From Neobacillus cucumis (GTDB taxonomy: Bacteria; Bacillota; Bacilli; Bacillales_B; DSM-18226): DNA of 64,000 nt. The notes below the pieces were generated by a model. It searched no databases. It was not told where the DNA came from and worked only from the letters and a program-made list of their open reading frames with translations. Position 1 is the first letter of the stretch, and every line of letters begins with the position of its first letter. Of the stretch, positions 1 through 8,279 are shown one piece after another. A program made the translations under genes and the position numbers. Location: positions 83,414 to 147,413 of the forward strand of contig NZ_JAMBOH010000013.1 of NCBI RefSeq assembly GCF_023715505.1. The letters are read 5' to 3'.

Positions 1-1355
1 TCATCAATTTTCCCATTAGCCGGCAGATCATGTTCCCGCTGGAAGCCCTTCACCGCTACCTTTGTTTCTTCACTAAAATAACCATCCTTGCGGCCAGGTT
101 CAAATCCCAATCCATCTAAGATTTCCTGTGCATTCTTCACCTGTTCATTGTTCATATCCTCCGCAAGCGGTTCATCAACCTGAATGGGATGGGTATCAAA
201 GATAGCGGGCTGCTGGATCGCTACATCCGGTTTAATCCCTTTCTTATGAATCCAGTTTCCATCAGGTGTCAGCCACTTGGCCAATGTCAGCTTAATATTG
301 CTGCCATCTCCCATTGGGATCGCCTGCTGGACAGTCCCTTTGCCAAATGTCGTTTCCCCTACAAGCTTATACCCGTCTGCCTCCTGCAGGGATCCGGCTA
401 GTATTTCTGATGCAGACGCACTCCCTTTGTTAACAAGGACAAGGACTGGATAATCCTTTTTCTTGGAAAGGGTTGAGAAGAAACGCTGCTTTTTACCATC
501 GCGCTGCTCTACTTGCACATATGGTTTATCCTTTGGAACGAACTCTTTCAAGATTTCTCCGACACTGTCTAACAAGCCGCCAGGGTTACCGCGCACATCA
601 AGGATCAATCCCTTGATATTGTCATTCTCAAGCGCCTTTAAATTCTTCTTAAAATCGGCAGCAGTATCCTCTGAGAACGTGGTAATTTCAATATAGCCGA
701 CCTTCTTTCCATCCTGTTTCTTGATCGAAGAATGAACCGTTTCGAGGGGAATTTCGTCCCGCTTAACATCGATGGTCAGTGGATCTTTAAGGCCTTTTCT
801 GGCTATTTCTAATTCAACAGTGGTACCCTTTTTTCCACGAATTTTGAGAGTTGCTTTACTTAAATCGAGACCTTCCACACTTTTTCCGTTAACCTTTAAA
901 ATTTGGTCATTCGGCTTGATGCCTGCTTTTTCAGCGGGTGAATTTTTAAAAGGGGAGACAATCACAATTTTACCGTCCACCATACCAACCTCAGCACCAA
1001 TACCTTCAAAAGATGATTCTAATGTTTGCGTGAATTGCTTAGCGGTATTCTTGTCCATATAAACCGAGTATGGGTCCTTAAGAACAGACAGCATCCCTTG
1101 AATGGCTCCTTCCACTAATTGATCCCGATCCACTTTCTCCACGTAGCGGTTTAAAATGAGATCATAGGCCTGTTCTACCTTTACAAGATTGTCTGTATTT
1201 TCCTCGGCAGTGGCAGCCTGTTCTTTAGGACTGACTGCTTGCTCCAATTTGGATGTGGCATCTGTTTTATTAAAATAAGTCATCCCAGCATAAGTACCGC
1301 CTGCTCCTGTCAGGAGTGAACCTGTCATTAACAGGGCAATCCATCTACGATTCAT
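1..1355 (-). CDS. ctpB: S41-family carboxy-terminal processing protease, CtpB-like (3' end outside window)
   Basis: Secreted or membrane-anchored serine protease of the tail-specific protease family; B. subtilis CtpB cleaves SpoIVFA during sporulation signalling. The start ATG follows a strong TGAGGAGGAT ribosome site. Visible parts are an N-terminal hydrophobic anchor (about residues 5-24), a PDZ domain (about 110-190, with GIGAEVG and PNDQILKVNG), and the S41 core with GNPGGLL, GSASASEILAG and FGKGTVQ. Ser314 and Lys339 have the 25-residue spacing of the CtpB Ser-Lys dyad. A C-terminal peptidoglycan-binding-like segment begins near residue 405 and runs off the left edge, so the stop is not seen. 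It lies downstream of ftsE-ftsX and an M23 hydrolase, close to the B. subtilis order. A CtpA-type paralogue is the only real alternative. Confidence 0.9.
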   Translation of the reverse strand, partial: MNRRWIALLMTGSLLTGAGGTYAGMTYFNKTDATSKLEQAVSPKEQAATAEENTDNLVKVEQAYDLILNRYVEKVDRDQLVEGAIQGMLSVLKDPYSVYMDKNTAKQFTQTLESSFEGIGAEVGMVDGKIVIVSPFKNSPAEKAGIKPNDQILKVNGKSVEGLDLSKATLKIRGKKGTTVELEIARKGLKDPLTIDVKRDEIPLETVHSSIKKQDGKKVGYIEITTFSEDTAADFKKNLKALENDNIKGLILDVRGNPGGLLDSVGEILKEFVPKDKPYVQVEQRDGKKQRFFSTLSKKKDYPVLVLVNKGSASASEILAGSLQEADGYKLVGETTFGKGTVQQAIPMGDGSNIKLTLAKWLTPDGNWIHKKGIKPDVAIQQPAIFDTHPIQVDEPLAEDMNNEQVKNAQEILDGLGFEPGRKDGYFSEETKVAVKGFQREHDLPANGKID

Positions 1356-1487
1356 CCAGAATCCTCCTCAAGTAAAAAAATGCCTGTCCTATCTATTTCT
1401 CAAAAATCCACCGAACTCCTGCCCGATTATTAACTTATATGTAAGGAAAGGACGAGTTATGATTAGAAAAGCGGGATGAAACAAGAA

Positions 1488-1672
1488 AAGCGCAAGGCGA
1501 CTGTCCGAGGACTCTAGACTAAGACGGACCCTGCAAGAAGGCGCTTTTTTCCTTCTTCAGGGGGGCTTTGGCTTCGAGTCCCAAGGAGCCGAAACTGGAT
1601 ATGTTTGTGACCTCGAGCCGATGGCGCCTAGAGCTGAACAATTCTCGAAGTGAAATTTATACTTTCGAACAA
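1488..1672. repeat. Dispersed palindromic intergenic repeat, copy 1
   Basis: Starts with the family signature AAAAGCGCAAGGCG and ends with GCGCCTAGAGCTGAACAATT. It carries the long-variant internal block (GACTCTAGACTAAGACG, then GCAAGAAGGCGC, then TCGAGTCCCAAGGAGCCG) that is also present in the copies near 48 kb and 60.7 kb. The outer ends are mutually complementary around GCGCC/GGCGC. It sits between the M23 hydrolase gene and ctpB and has no coding capacity of its own. Confidence 0.8.
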
Positions 1673-1673
1673 C

Positions 1674-1709
1674 GAAAAAGGAAGAAACCAGTTGGTTCCT
1701 TCCTTTTAA
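1674..1709 (-). terminator. Rho-independent terminator of the M23 hydrolase gene
   Basis: On the minus strand a stem of about 14 bp (AAAAGGAAGGAACC paired with GGTTTCTTCCTTTT, one mismatch) closes a four-base loop and is followed by further T. It starts directly after the hydrolase stop codon, so ctpB probably needs its own promoter. Confidence 0.75.
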
Positions 1710-1711
1710 TA

Positions 1712-3022
1712 TTATGGCAGCGGCACAATACCGACAGGATTAATTGCAAAGCGCTTATCCTGTGTCCAAGGACCTTTATGAAGTTCAAAGTGTAAATGCT
1801 GACCATGAGATGCGCCGGTGTTACCCATGACGCCAATTTGCTGGCCTTTTTTCACGACTGCACCACTGCCGGCTAAACGGGTAGTCATGTGGGCATAGAC
1901 TGTCGTATATACTTGTCCATTAATAGAGTGAGAGATAAAAATACAGTTTCCATAAGTGCTAGATAAATAGGAACGAATGACGACACCATCAGCTGCGGCA
2001 ACAATTGGCACTGCTGCACGATTGGCAATGTCTACACCGACGTGTCTCTCACTGCCTCGTGTTCCAAAACCAGAGCTTAAATAACCGACAGCTGGCTGTG
2101 TCCAATAGCCGCTCGATACGCCAGGTGTCGCTCCGGAACTTACTTGGTTAGAACTACTGCTAGAACTTGTACTGCTGCTGCTACTGCTGCTAGCCGCCTT
2201 GCGCTTTGCAGCCTCTGCCGCTTCTGCAGCCGCTCTCGCTTGTGCTTCCTGCTCCATCGAGATTGCTTTTTGAATAGCTGCCTGTTGGGCTGCAAGAAGG
2301 GCATCTTGCTCTTGTAAATCCATCACGCCTTCATGTGCTTCGTTTTCCTGCTCCTTTAGGCTTGCTAATAATTTATCTTTTTCTGCCTTTTGGGCACTTA
2401 ATTGTTGATTCAATGTTTGTAAATCCGACACCATTTTTTCCAAGCTGTCAAGATTTGTTTTGACTTCATTTTGTTTTGTTTCTAATTCTTGTTTATCTGC
2501 CTCATGCTCTTTTAAGATGGCCTGGTCCGCCTGCATAATCGTCACGACCGCATTGGCACGATCAACAAAGTCACTAAAGTTTTCTGACCCCATTAAAACA
2601 TCGATATAGTTGACCATACCGCCTGTTTCTTGATAGCTGCGGGCCCGATCCTTCAACAAAACATTCCGTTTTTCAATCCGGTCTTTGATGACCTCCATTT
2701 GACCTTGAAGTTTCATAATTTCAGCCTTCGTGCTTTCAAGCTTAGCTGTTTTTTCTTTAATCTTATTGGTTGAGTCGGTAATCGCGTAATCTAGTCTTGT
2801 GATTTCACTTTTTACATCTGCCTGCTGATTCTGTAATTCACTAATCTGATTGTTTTTTTGATTAATAGTAGAATTTAGATCGGAGCGTTGTTCCTGAAGT
2901 TTATTTTGTTCGCCCTTTAAGCTGGAGATTGATGCTGCTTCCGTTATAACAGATGTTCCTCCAAAAATGGTTCCAAACCCTACCGTTACCGTAACGGCAA
3001 GTGTTACTACTGATTTCCTCAT
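1712..3022 (-). CDS. Secreted coiled-coil M23 peptidoglycan hydrolase, probable FtsEX partner
   Basis: A 436-residue exported wall hydrolase. The chosen ATG (MRKSVVTLAV) has GGAGGGGAAC just upstream; a longer reading adds 20 unlikely residues. Order of parts: signal peptide (1-29), long coiled coil (about 30-265), Ser-rich linker (about 275-295), C-terminal M23 domain. The M23 motifs HVGVD (HxxxD) and HGQHLHFEL (HxH) are complete, so an active zinc endopeptidase is expected, unlike E. coli EnvC, whose LytM site is degenerate. Lying just downstream of ftsX, it has the coiled-coil-plus-hydrolase design of FtsEX-controlled proteins (EnvC, PcsB, CwlO). B. subtilis CwlO uses a different (NlpC/P60) catalytic domain, so the name cwlO is not assigned. 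Control by FtsEX is inferred from position and architecture. Confidence 0.88.
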   Translation of the reverse strand: MRKSVVTLAVTVTVGFGTIFGGTSVITEAASISSLKGEQNKLQEQRSDLNSTINQKNNQISELQNQQADVKSEITRLDYAITDSTNKIKEKTAKLESTKAEIMKLQGQMEVIKDRIEKRNVLLKDRARSYQETGGMVNYIDVLMGSENFSDFVDRANAVVTIMQADQAILKEHEADKQELETKQNEVKTNLDSLEKMVSDLQTLNQQLSAQKAEKDKLLASLKEQENEAHEGVMDLQEQDALLAAQQAAIQKAISMEQEAQARAAAEAAEAAKRKAASSSSSSSTSSSSSSNQVSSGATPGVSSGYWTQPAVGYLSSGFGTRGSERHVGVDIANRAAVPIVAAADGVVIRSYLSSTYGNCIFISHSINGQVYTTVYAHMTTRLAGSGAVVKKGQQIGVMGNTGASHGQHLHFELHKGPWTQDKRFAINPVGIVPLP

Positions 3023-3092
3023 CTGAAATGTTCCCCTCCATGTCTCTTTACACAGGTAAATCGTTAAATCGACCATCTTCATTCATAATTGA

Positions 3093-3120
3093 AGGAAGGA
3101 CAGAGTGTGCCGTCCTTCCT
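3093..3120. other. Hairpin between ftsX and the M23 hydrolase gene
   Basis: GGAAGGAC pairs perfectly with GTCCTTCC across a ten-base loop. No T-run follows on the minus strand, so it may act as an attenuator or a 3'-end stabiliser rather than a full terminator, allowing partial read-through from ftsEX into the hydrolase gene. Confidence 0.5.
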
Positions 3121-3126
3121 CACAAA

Positions 3127-4020
3127 TTAAACTTTTAAAAACTTCCGTACGGACATGACACTGCCCCAAACACCTATTAAGGCACCCATTAGAATCAATA
3201 TGCCTGAAAGTTGATAGACAAATGGGTCAAACGGCAATACCTTAATAAAAGTCCCTTGAAGCTTAGGTCCTAAATAATCATAGGCACGATAGTAGGCAAT
3301 CGAAATCAGTACAATTGGTAAAATGGAACCAACAATTCCGAGCCACAGACCTTCTAAGAAGAATGGCCAGCGAATAAAGCTATTCGTTGCTCCTACTAAT
3401 CTCATAATCTTAATTTCTCTTCTTCTCGCAATAATCGTAATCTTAATCGTATTCGAGATTAAGAAAATTGCCGTAAAGAATAAGCCAATCACAAGAACAA
3501 TCCCAACATTTCGAGCCGCATTGATAAACTTAAATAATTTTTCAACTTTGCCCTGACCATATTTAACCTTTGCGACAAAATCGTCTTTTGCAATCTGCTT
3601 CGCCACTTTCATCGTATCAGCAGGGTCTTTCGTCTTGACGATAAAGACATCATTTAGTGGATTATCTTGTTCAAAAAGTTTAAACGCTTTTCCGTCCTCA
3701 CCAAGGTTTTTTACTAAATTATCCAATTCCCTTGTTTTTGGCGAGAACTCAATACTTTTTACTTCTGGGATACTAGCAATCTCATTTTTTAACGTTTGCT
3801 GATTTTGTTGATTAGCAGCCACATCGATATGAACACGGATTTCTACATCCTCTTCAATCGTTTGAGCCACCCTGTTAAGATTCATCATAATGGCGTAAAA
3901 GACACCGACTAGGATTAATGTAACGGTAACGGCACCAATGGAGGCAAAAGTCATCCAGCCGTTTCTTTTAATACTCTTTAAACTTTCACGTGCGTGACGG
4001 CCAACTGTTCTAATTTTCAT
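3127..4020 (-). CDS. ftsX: FtsX, cell-division ABC transporter-like permease
   Basis: Membrane subunit of FtsEX, which transmits ATP-driven changes to extracellular peptidoglycan hydrolases. The start chosen gives MKIRTVGRHARESLKSIKRNG, preceded by a GAGGTGA ribosome site. The ATG overlaps the last codons of ftsE by 11 nt (ATGAAAATTAG holds the ftsX start and ftsE stop), indicating translational coupling. The 297-residue protein has one N-terminal membrane segment (about 24-45), a large extracellular domain, and three C-terminal segments of the FtsX/MacB type with the conserved RRREIKIMRLVGAT loop. Length and order match Gram-positive FtsX. Confidence 0.95.
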   Translation of the reverse strand: MKIRTVGRHARESLKSIKRNGWMTFASIGAVTVTLILVGVFYAIMMNLNRVAQTIEEDVEIRVHIDVAANQQNQQTLKNEIASIPEVKSIEFSPKTRELDNLVKNLGEDGKAFKLFEQDNPLNDVFIVKTKDPADTMKVAKQIAKDDFVAKVKYGQGKVEKLFKFINAARNVGIVLVIGLFFTAIFLISNTIKITIIARRREIKIMRLVGATNSFIRWPFFLEGLWLGIVGSILPIVLISIAYYRAYDYLGPKLQGTFIKVLPFDPFVYQLSGILILMGALIGVWGSVMSVRKFLKV

Positions 4021-4696
4021 AACCGTAGTCACCTCTTTGCTCATCGCGAACAATCTTGCCGCCTTCAATAGCAATAACGCGATGTTTTATTGCATTTACG
4101 ATTTCTCTGTTATGCGTTGCCATCACAACAGTTGTTCCTCGATTATTGATTTCCTCAAAAATCTTCATGATTTCCCATGACGTTTCCGGGTCAAGGTTAC
4201 CAGTCGGCTCATCCGCAATAACCACTTTTGGAGAGTTCACAATCGAGCGGGCAATTGAAACACGCTGTTGTTCACCACCGGACAGCTCTGTTGGCAGCAT
4301 TTTAATTTTATGCTTTAACCCAACAAGGTCGAGTACTTCCATTACTCGTTTGCGGATGTATTTAGGCTGCGCTTCAATTACCTCAAGTGCAAATGCCACA
4401 TTTTCATAAACCGTTAGGGAAGGAAGGAGTTTAAAGTCCTGGAAAACGACGCCTAAATTCCGTCTAAACAGTGGTACTTTTTTCATTTTTAATTTGGCAA
4501 GGTTGACGCCATTCATCGTGATCGTTCCTGTAGACGGTACTTCTTCGCGGTACATCATCTTAATGAAGGTTGATTTACCTGCACCACTTGGACCAACAAC
4601 ATAAACAAATTCGCCCTGATTGATTCGGACATCTATACCGTTTATGGCTGTTACACCATTGGGATACTTCTTATATACATCTTGTAATTCAATCAT
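4010..4696 (-). CDS. ftsE: FtsE, cell-division ATP-binding protein
   Basis: Cytoplasmic ATPase subunit of FtsEX, 228 residues. It has Walker A GPSGAGKS (35-42), Q-loop FQDFKLL, ABC signature LSGGEQQRVSIARS and Walker B VVIADEPTGNLD, followed by the H-loop ATHNREIV. It overlaps ftsX and heads the ftsE-ftsX-hydrolase group. In B. subtilis FtsEX controls CwlO and affects entry into sporulation; the same role is inferred here. No unusual residues were seen. Confidence 0.96.
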   Translation of the reverse strand: MIELQDVYKKYPNGVTAINGIDVRINQGEFVYVVGPSGAGKSTFIKMMYREEVPSTGTITMNGVNLAKLKMKKVPLFRRNLGVVFQDFKLLPSLTVYENVAFALEVIEAQPKYIRKRVMEVLDLVGLKHKIKMLPTELSGGEQQRVSIARSIVNSPKVVIADEPTGNLDPETSWEIMKIFEEINNRGTTVVMATHNREIVNAIKHRVIAIEGGKIVRDEQRGDYGYEN

Positions 4697-4912
4697 TTAT
4701 TATCACCTATATTGGAAGTTTGTTCGAATAAAATTCGACAATAATCTTCGTATTTTTTACACAATGGACCAAAATAACAAACAATATGTGCATAATCTCG
4801 CATATTTTTATTATAACATCATAATTTGCTAAAAAAAGTGGTAATTGTATTACAGTTTCTTTTCAATCAAAAAACAAAACTTGACAAAATTTTCACTATT
4901 CACAACTTACTT

Positions 4913-5053
4913 AGGAAAGCGCAAGCGCCTTGATCAGCCCCGACAAGCAAAAGACGAGCCGGCCGAAAGGTTGCTGTTTAACCTTTTGGACGGATTGGCT
5001 TGTGACCTCGAGGGGCTAGGCGCTGGAGCTAGACAATTCTCAAAGTCAATCAC
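4913..5053. repeat. Dispersed palindromic intergenic repeat, copy 2 (short form)
   Basis: About 140 bp, from GGAAAGCGCAAGCGCCTTGA to GGCGCTGGAGCTAGACAATT. The ends pair as GCGCC...AGCCCC with GGGGCTAGGCGC, and the centre forms a second hairpin (GGCCGAAAGGTT...AACCTTTTGGAC). It is nearly identical to the copy directly after secA. It lies upstream of ftsE and downstream of cccB. Confidence 0.85.
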
Positions 5054-5060
5054 AAAATAA

Positions 5061-5098
5061 AAAACGCCCTGTTTTATTGTAACAGAACGTTTTCTTTA
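5061..5098 (-). terminator. Terminator downstream of cccB
   Basis: Minus-strand stem AACGTTCTGTT / AACAGGGCGTT (11 bp including two G-U pairs) closing a short A-rich loop, followed by TTTT. It begins immediately after the cccB stop. Confidence 0.75.
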
Positions 5099-5102
5099 TT
5101 CC

Positions 5103-5450
5103 TTATTTCTTCGCTGCAAGCCATGTTGCCATGGTTTCAGCATCATCGCCGGTTACCACTTTTGCCGGCATTCCGCCTGATTTACCGTTTTTAAGAATGT
5201 CTAAGATTTCATCTTTTGAATACTTTGAACCAACCTTCGTTAAGTTTGGCCCCATCGCACCCTTCATATCGCCGCCGTGACAGCTAGAGCACTTTTGATC
5301 GTAAATCTTTTGGGCATCACCTGCATTTGAGGTTTGCTCTGTACCGCCGCCATTATCTTTTGACGTATCCTTGTTGTTACCGCCGCCACAAGCTGCAAGT
5401 CCCATCACAAGAGAGGTTCCGAGTAATAGGGTTAACAATTTCTTCATCAT
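5103..5450 (-). CDS. cccB: Cytochrome c-551, lipoprotein type
   Basis: Small membrane-attached c-type cytochrome that carries electrons on the outer face of the membrane. The signal sequence ends in a lipobox (GLAAC), giving a lipid-anchored Cys, followed by a Gly/Asn/Asp linker. The single haem motif is CSSCHG, and a Met in GGMPAK is the likely distal ligand. A GTG and two ATG codons lie in tandem at the start; the first ATG, seven bases after a GGGGG ribosome site, was chosen. It follows yvjA and precedes ftsE as in B. subtilis. It could exchange electrons with the multihaem cytochromes 5 kb away, but nothing in the sequence proves that. Confidence 0.93.
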   Translation of the reverse strand: MMKKLLTLLLGTSLVMGLAACGGGNNKDTSKDNGGGTEQTSNAGDAQKIYDQKCSSCHGGDMKGAMGPNLTKVGSKYSKDEILDILKNGKSGGMPAKVVTGDDAETMATWLAAKK

Positions 5451-5503
5451 CACATTACCCCCGTTTAAATAAATGTTTCCATCAATGTACTATTATACCA
5501 ATC

Positions 5504-6370
5504 CTATGCACGTTTGAAACCTTCACCAAGCACCTCGGCAGCGTCCATAACAATTACGAATGCAGTTGGGTCAAGGGTTTTAACCAAATGTTTCAATTTT
5601 GTGAACTCCGTTTGATCTACCACGCACATGAGCACTGGCCGTTCATGGTCTGTAAAACCACCATATGCTGATAGTTTTGTCACTCCACGGTCAATTTTAT
5701 TCAAGATACCTTCACGAACTTCATCCTGATTATTCGTTATGATCATAGCCATTTTCGAGCGTCCAAAACCAACCTGAACAAGGTCAATTGTCTTGCTGGT
5801 CACATAAAGGGCAATTAACGCATACAATCCCTTTTCAATATCAAAAACAACCGCAGCTGTAAGAACAATCAGCCCGTCAATTATTACCACGCATCTGCCA
5901 AGGGTAAAACCGGTATATTTATTAATGATTTGAGCGGCTACATCGGTACCGCCAGTGGAGCCATTTCCTCGAAAAACAATTCCAAGCCCAAGTCCAACGC
6001 CTATTCCTCCAAATAAAGCTCCCAGAAGGGCATCGTGTGTCCAAGGTTCAAGATGTTTCGTCTGAAAAACAACAAATGGCAGAAAGATGGTTCCGGCAAG
6101 GGTTTTCACTCCAAATTGTTTTCCTAAAAAGAAAACACCTGCAATAAATAACGGAATATTAAAGGCCCATTGAACATAGGCTGGTTCCCATCCAAATACG
6201 CCCTTTAAAATGGTACTAATTCCGCTTACTCCGCCTGAAGCGACTTGGTTTGGAAGCAAAAACACATTAAAGGTTATTGCGATGATTGCTGCTCCTATTA
6301 ACACGAACAAATATTCAAACGCCACTCTCAGTTTCGGATAGGTTTGTGTTAGGTTGTTTAATACGTTCAT
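5504..6370 (-). CDS. yvjA: YitT/YvjA family membrane protein (DUF161 + DUF2179)
   Basis: 288-residue integral membrane protein of unknown activity, with about five or six hydrophobic segments in the first 200 residues followed by a soluble C-terminal domain of the DUF2179 type (about 205-280; GVTKLSAYGGFTDHERPVL). The family is widespread in Firmicutes; no transport substrate can be assigned. The position between prfB and cccB matches B. subtilis yvjA. A 21-bp minisatellite separates it from the prfB stop. Confidence 0.88.
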   Translation of the reverse strand: MNVLNNLTQTYPKLRVAFEYLFVLIGAAIIAITFNVFLLPNQVASGGVSGISTILKGVFGWEPAYVQWAFNIPLFIAGVFFLGKQFGVKTLAGTIFLPFVVFQTKHLEPWTHDALLGALFGGIGVGLGLGIVFRGNGSTGGTDVAAQIINKYTGFTLGRCVVIIDGLIVLTAAVVFDIEKGLYALIALYVTSKTIDLVQVGFGRSKMAMIITNNQDEVREGILNKIDRGVTKLSAYGGFTDHERPVLMCVVDQTEFTKLKHLVKTLDPTAFVIVMDAAEVLGEGFKRA

Positions 6371-6605
6371 ACAACAAATTCTCCTCTATTTTCTTTTCTA
6401 TCTAAATCTGAAAGTGAGTATAGCATTTCATAAATATTGGTGTAAATGGCATTAAGTTAACGTGGTAAAGTGGTAATAAAGTAAAACTCCCTGTGGTGAA
6501 TTTCATTAGCTAGTTGTAGCTTTTGCCTTTATTTGTGTTTTCATGAGAGGATTAGATTTAATATTCATTTTGGGCATAGTTCCTGGAGATTCCTGGCTTA
6601 CTTTA

Positions 6606-6835
6606 CTGGCGCATGGCGGCCGATTTCTGGCGGATGGCGGCCGGTTTCTGGCGCATGGCGGCCGATTTCTGGCGATGGCGGCCGATTTCTGGCGCATGGC
6701 GGCCGGTTTCTGGCGCATGGCGGCCGGTTTCTGGCGCATGGCAGCCGGTTTCTGGCGCATGGCAGCCGGTTTCTGGCGCATGGCGGCCGGTTTCTGGCGC
6801 ATGGCGGCCGATTTCTGGCGCATGGCAGCTATTTA
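6606..6835. repeat. 21-bp minisatellite, ten full copies plus one degenerate copy
   Basis: Head-to-tail units of the form CTGGCGCATGGCGGCCGATTT. The variable positions are A/G in CCGATTT/CCGGTTT and G/A in GCGGCC/GCAGCC. The fourth copy lacks one C (20 bp), which shifts all reading frames; the last copy decays into GCAGCTATTTA. There are no spacers. The array is GC-rich in an AT-rich intergenic region and ends beside the prfB terminator. Confidence 0.95.
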
Positions 6836-6840
6836 CCGGC

Positions 6841-6879
6841 AAAAAAGCCTTTGCTGAGCAAATCGGCAAAGGCTTTTTT
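6841..6879 (-). terminator. Terminator of prfB
   Basis: GCCTTTGC and GCAAAGGC form an 8-bp stem, extended by flanking A/T pairs, with a T-run on either strand, so it could work in both directions. It starts four bases after the prfB stop. Confidence 0.9.
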
Positions 6880-6883
6880 ATGA

Positions 6884-7985
6884 TTATGAAATTCGTGAAC
6901 GCAAATAAGCATTAATGAATTGATCTAAATCTCCGTCCATAACACCCTGCACATTTCCACTTTCCGTATTCGTCCGATGGTCTTTTACCATGGAATAAGG
7001 ATGGAAGACATAGGAACGGATTTGGCTTCCCCAGCCAATTTCCTTCTGTTCGCCGCGGATTTCCAAAAGTTCTTGCTCCTGACGCTCAATTTCCAGCTGA
7101 TACAGCTTCGCTTTTAACATTTTCATCGCTGACTCACGGTTTTTAATCTGTGAACGTTCCGATTGGCAGGTCACGACAACTCCCGTTGGAAGATGGGTAA
7201 TCCGGACCGCCGAATCTGTTGTGTTGATATGCTGTCCACCTGCACCCGTTGCACGATACGTATCAATTTTTAAGTCCTCCGTACGGACTTCAACCTGAAT
7301 TTCTTCATTAAATTCAGGCATCACTTCGCAGGAAACAAATGAGGTATGACGCCGCCCTGAAGCGTCAAATGGCGAAATCCGGACAAGCCGGTGAACCCCT
7401 TTTTCTGCTTTCAAATAGCCATAAGCATTATGGCCTTTAATGGACAATGTGACACTCTTGATTCCTGCTTCATCACCAGGAAGATAGTCAAGTGTTTCCA
7501 CTTTAAAGCCCTTCTTCTCCGCCCAGCGGGTATACATCCGCAGCAGCATCGAGCCCCAGTCCTGTGATTCCGTCCCGCCGGCACCAGGATGCAGCTCAAG
7601 AATGGCATTATTTTTATCATATTCCTCACTTAAAAGGAGCTGAAGTTCAAACTGGCTTAAACGGCTTGTTAATTGTTCCAGCTCTTCTTCGAGCTCTGCC
7701 CTTAATTCCTCATCATTTTCTTCCTTGACAAGTTCGTAGGTTAGTTCAAGATTCTCATAGGAGTCATTTAACTCCATGAACTCGTTCACTTGATCTTTTA
7801 AAGCATTGGACTCGCTGATAACGGCTTGTGCCTTTTCCTGATTGTTCCAAAAGTCAGGATGGAGCATTTCATCATCTAGTTCAGCAATTCTGGCTTCTTT
7901 ATTTTCAAGGTCAAAGAGACCCCCTAAAGTCCGCTAATGTCTTAGCTGTTTTCTCAAGTTCATTCCGAATTTCTGCTAATTCCAT
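6884..7985 (-). CDS. prfB: Peptide chain release factor 2 (with programmed +1 frameshift)
   Basis: Release factor recognising UGA and UAA. It is read in two frames: 24 zero-frame codons from ATGGAATTAGCAGAAATTCG, an in-frame TGA at codon 25, then a +1 shift (CTT TGA C read as CTT GAC) into the main frame, giving 366 residues. The main frame carries the peptidyl-hydrolase motif [16 protein letters not shown] and the RF2-type region [13 protein letters not shown]. The start has GAGGTGAAG upstream. The downstream frame alone could be mistaken for a truncated protein starting MLHPDF. In B. subtilis prfB is downstream of secA on the same strand; here its upstream neighbour is a divergent SEC-C gene. 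Confidence 0.97.
7910..7925 (-). promoter_or_regulatory. prfB programmed +1 frameshift site
   Basis: The minus strand reads AGGGGGTCTCTTTGAC: an internal Shine-Dalgarno-like AGGGGG, the slippery CTT, then the UGA stop and C. This is the classical autoregulatory element by which RF2 senses its own level. The upstream peptide ends LADFRGSL, as in most RF2 leaders. Confidence 0.95.
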
Positions 7986-8279
7986 TTTCTTCACCTCTAT
8001 AAACATTAATCATTTACGTTTCTTTAATTAGTCAGTCCCTATCCATTATAGCGTGTTAACCTAAATAAATTCAAAATTTGGCCATTCGTCCCCATTTATT
8101 TTTCATAAATCACTCCATTAAAAATCATAAAAATCCATTAAATATCCTTAGTATTTATATATTTCATTGTGTCAAAGATGGTACTATTAAATAGGAATAA
8201 TCCGGATTTTAACCAGAACTTATACATACATAAATAACTACAGTACGGGAGCCAATTTATTGAGAAGGAGCAAAGGCAA

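Noticed and set aside
4845..5060. 71-codon frame
   Set aside because: Consists mostly of repeat copy 2; the same peptide appears at other repeat copies.
6606..6835. CRISPR array
   Set aside because: Units are directly adjacent with no spacers, and no cas genes are present.
6506..6915. Several 88-116-codon open frames on both strands
   Set aside because: They only translate the 21-bp minisatellite into a repeated peptide. A one-base deletion breaks the period and no ribosome site is convincing.
6884..7867. prfB as a truncated or frameshifted pseudogene
   Set aside because: The in-frame TGA with AGGGGG and CTTTGAC is the normal programmed frameshift of release factor 2.
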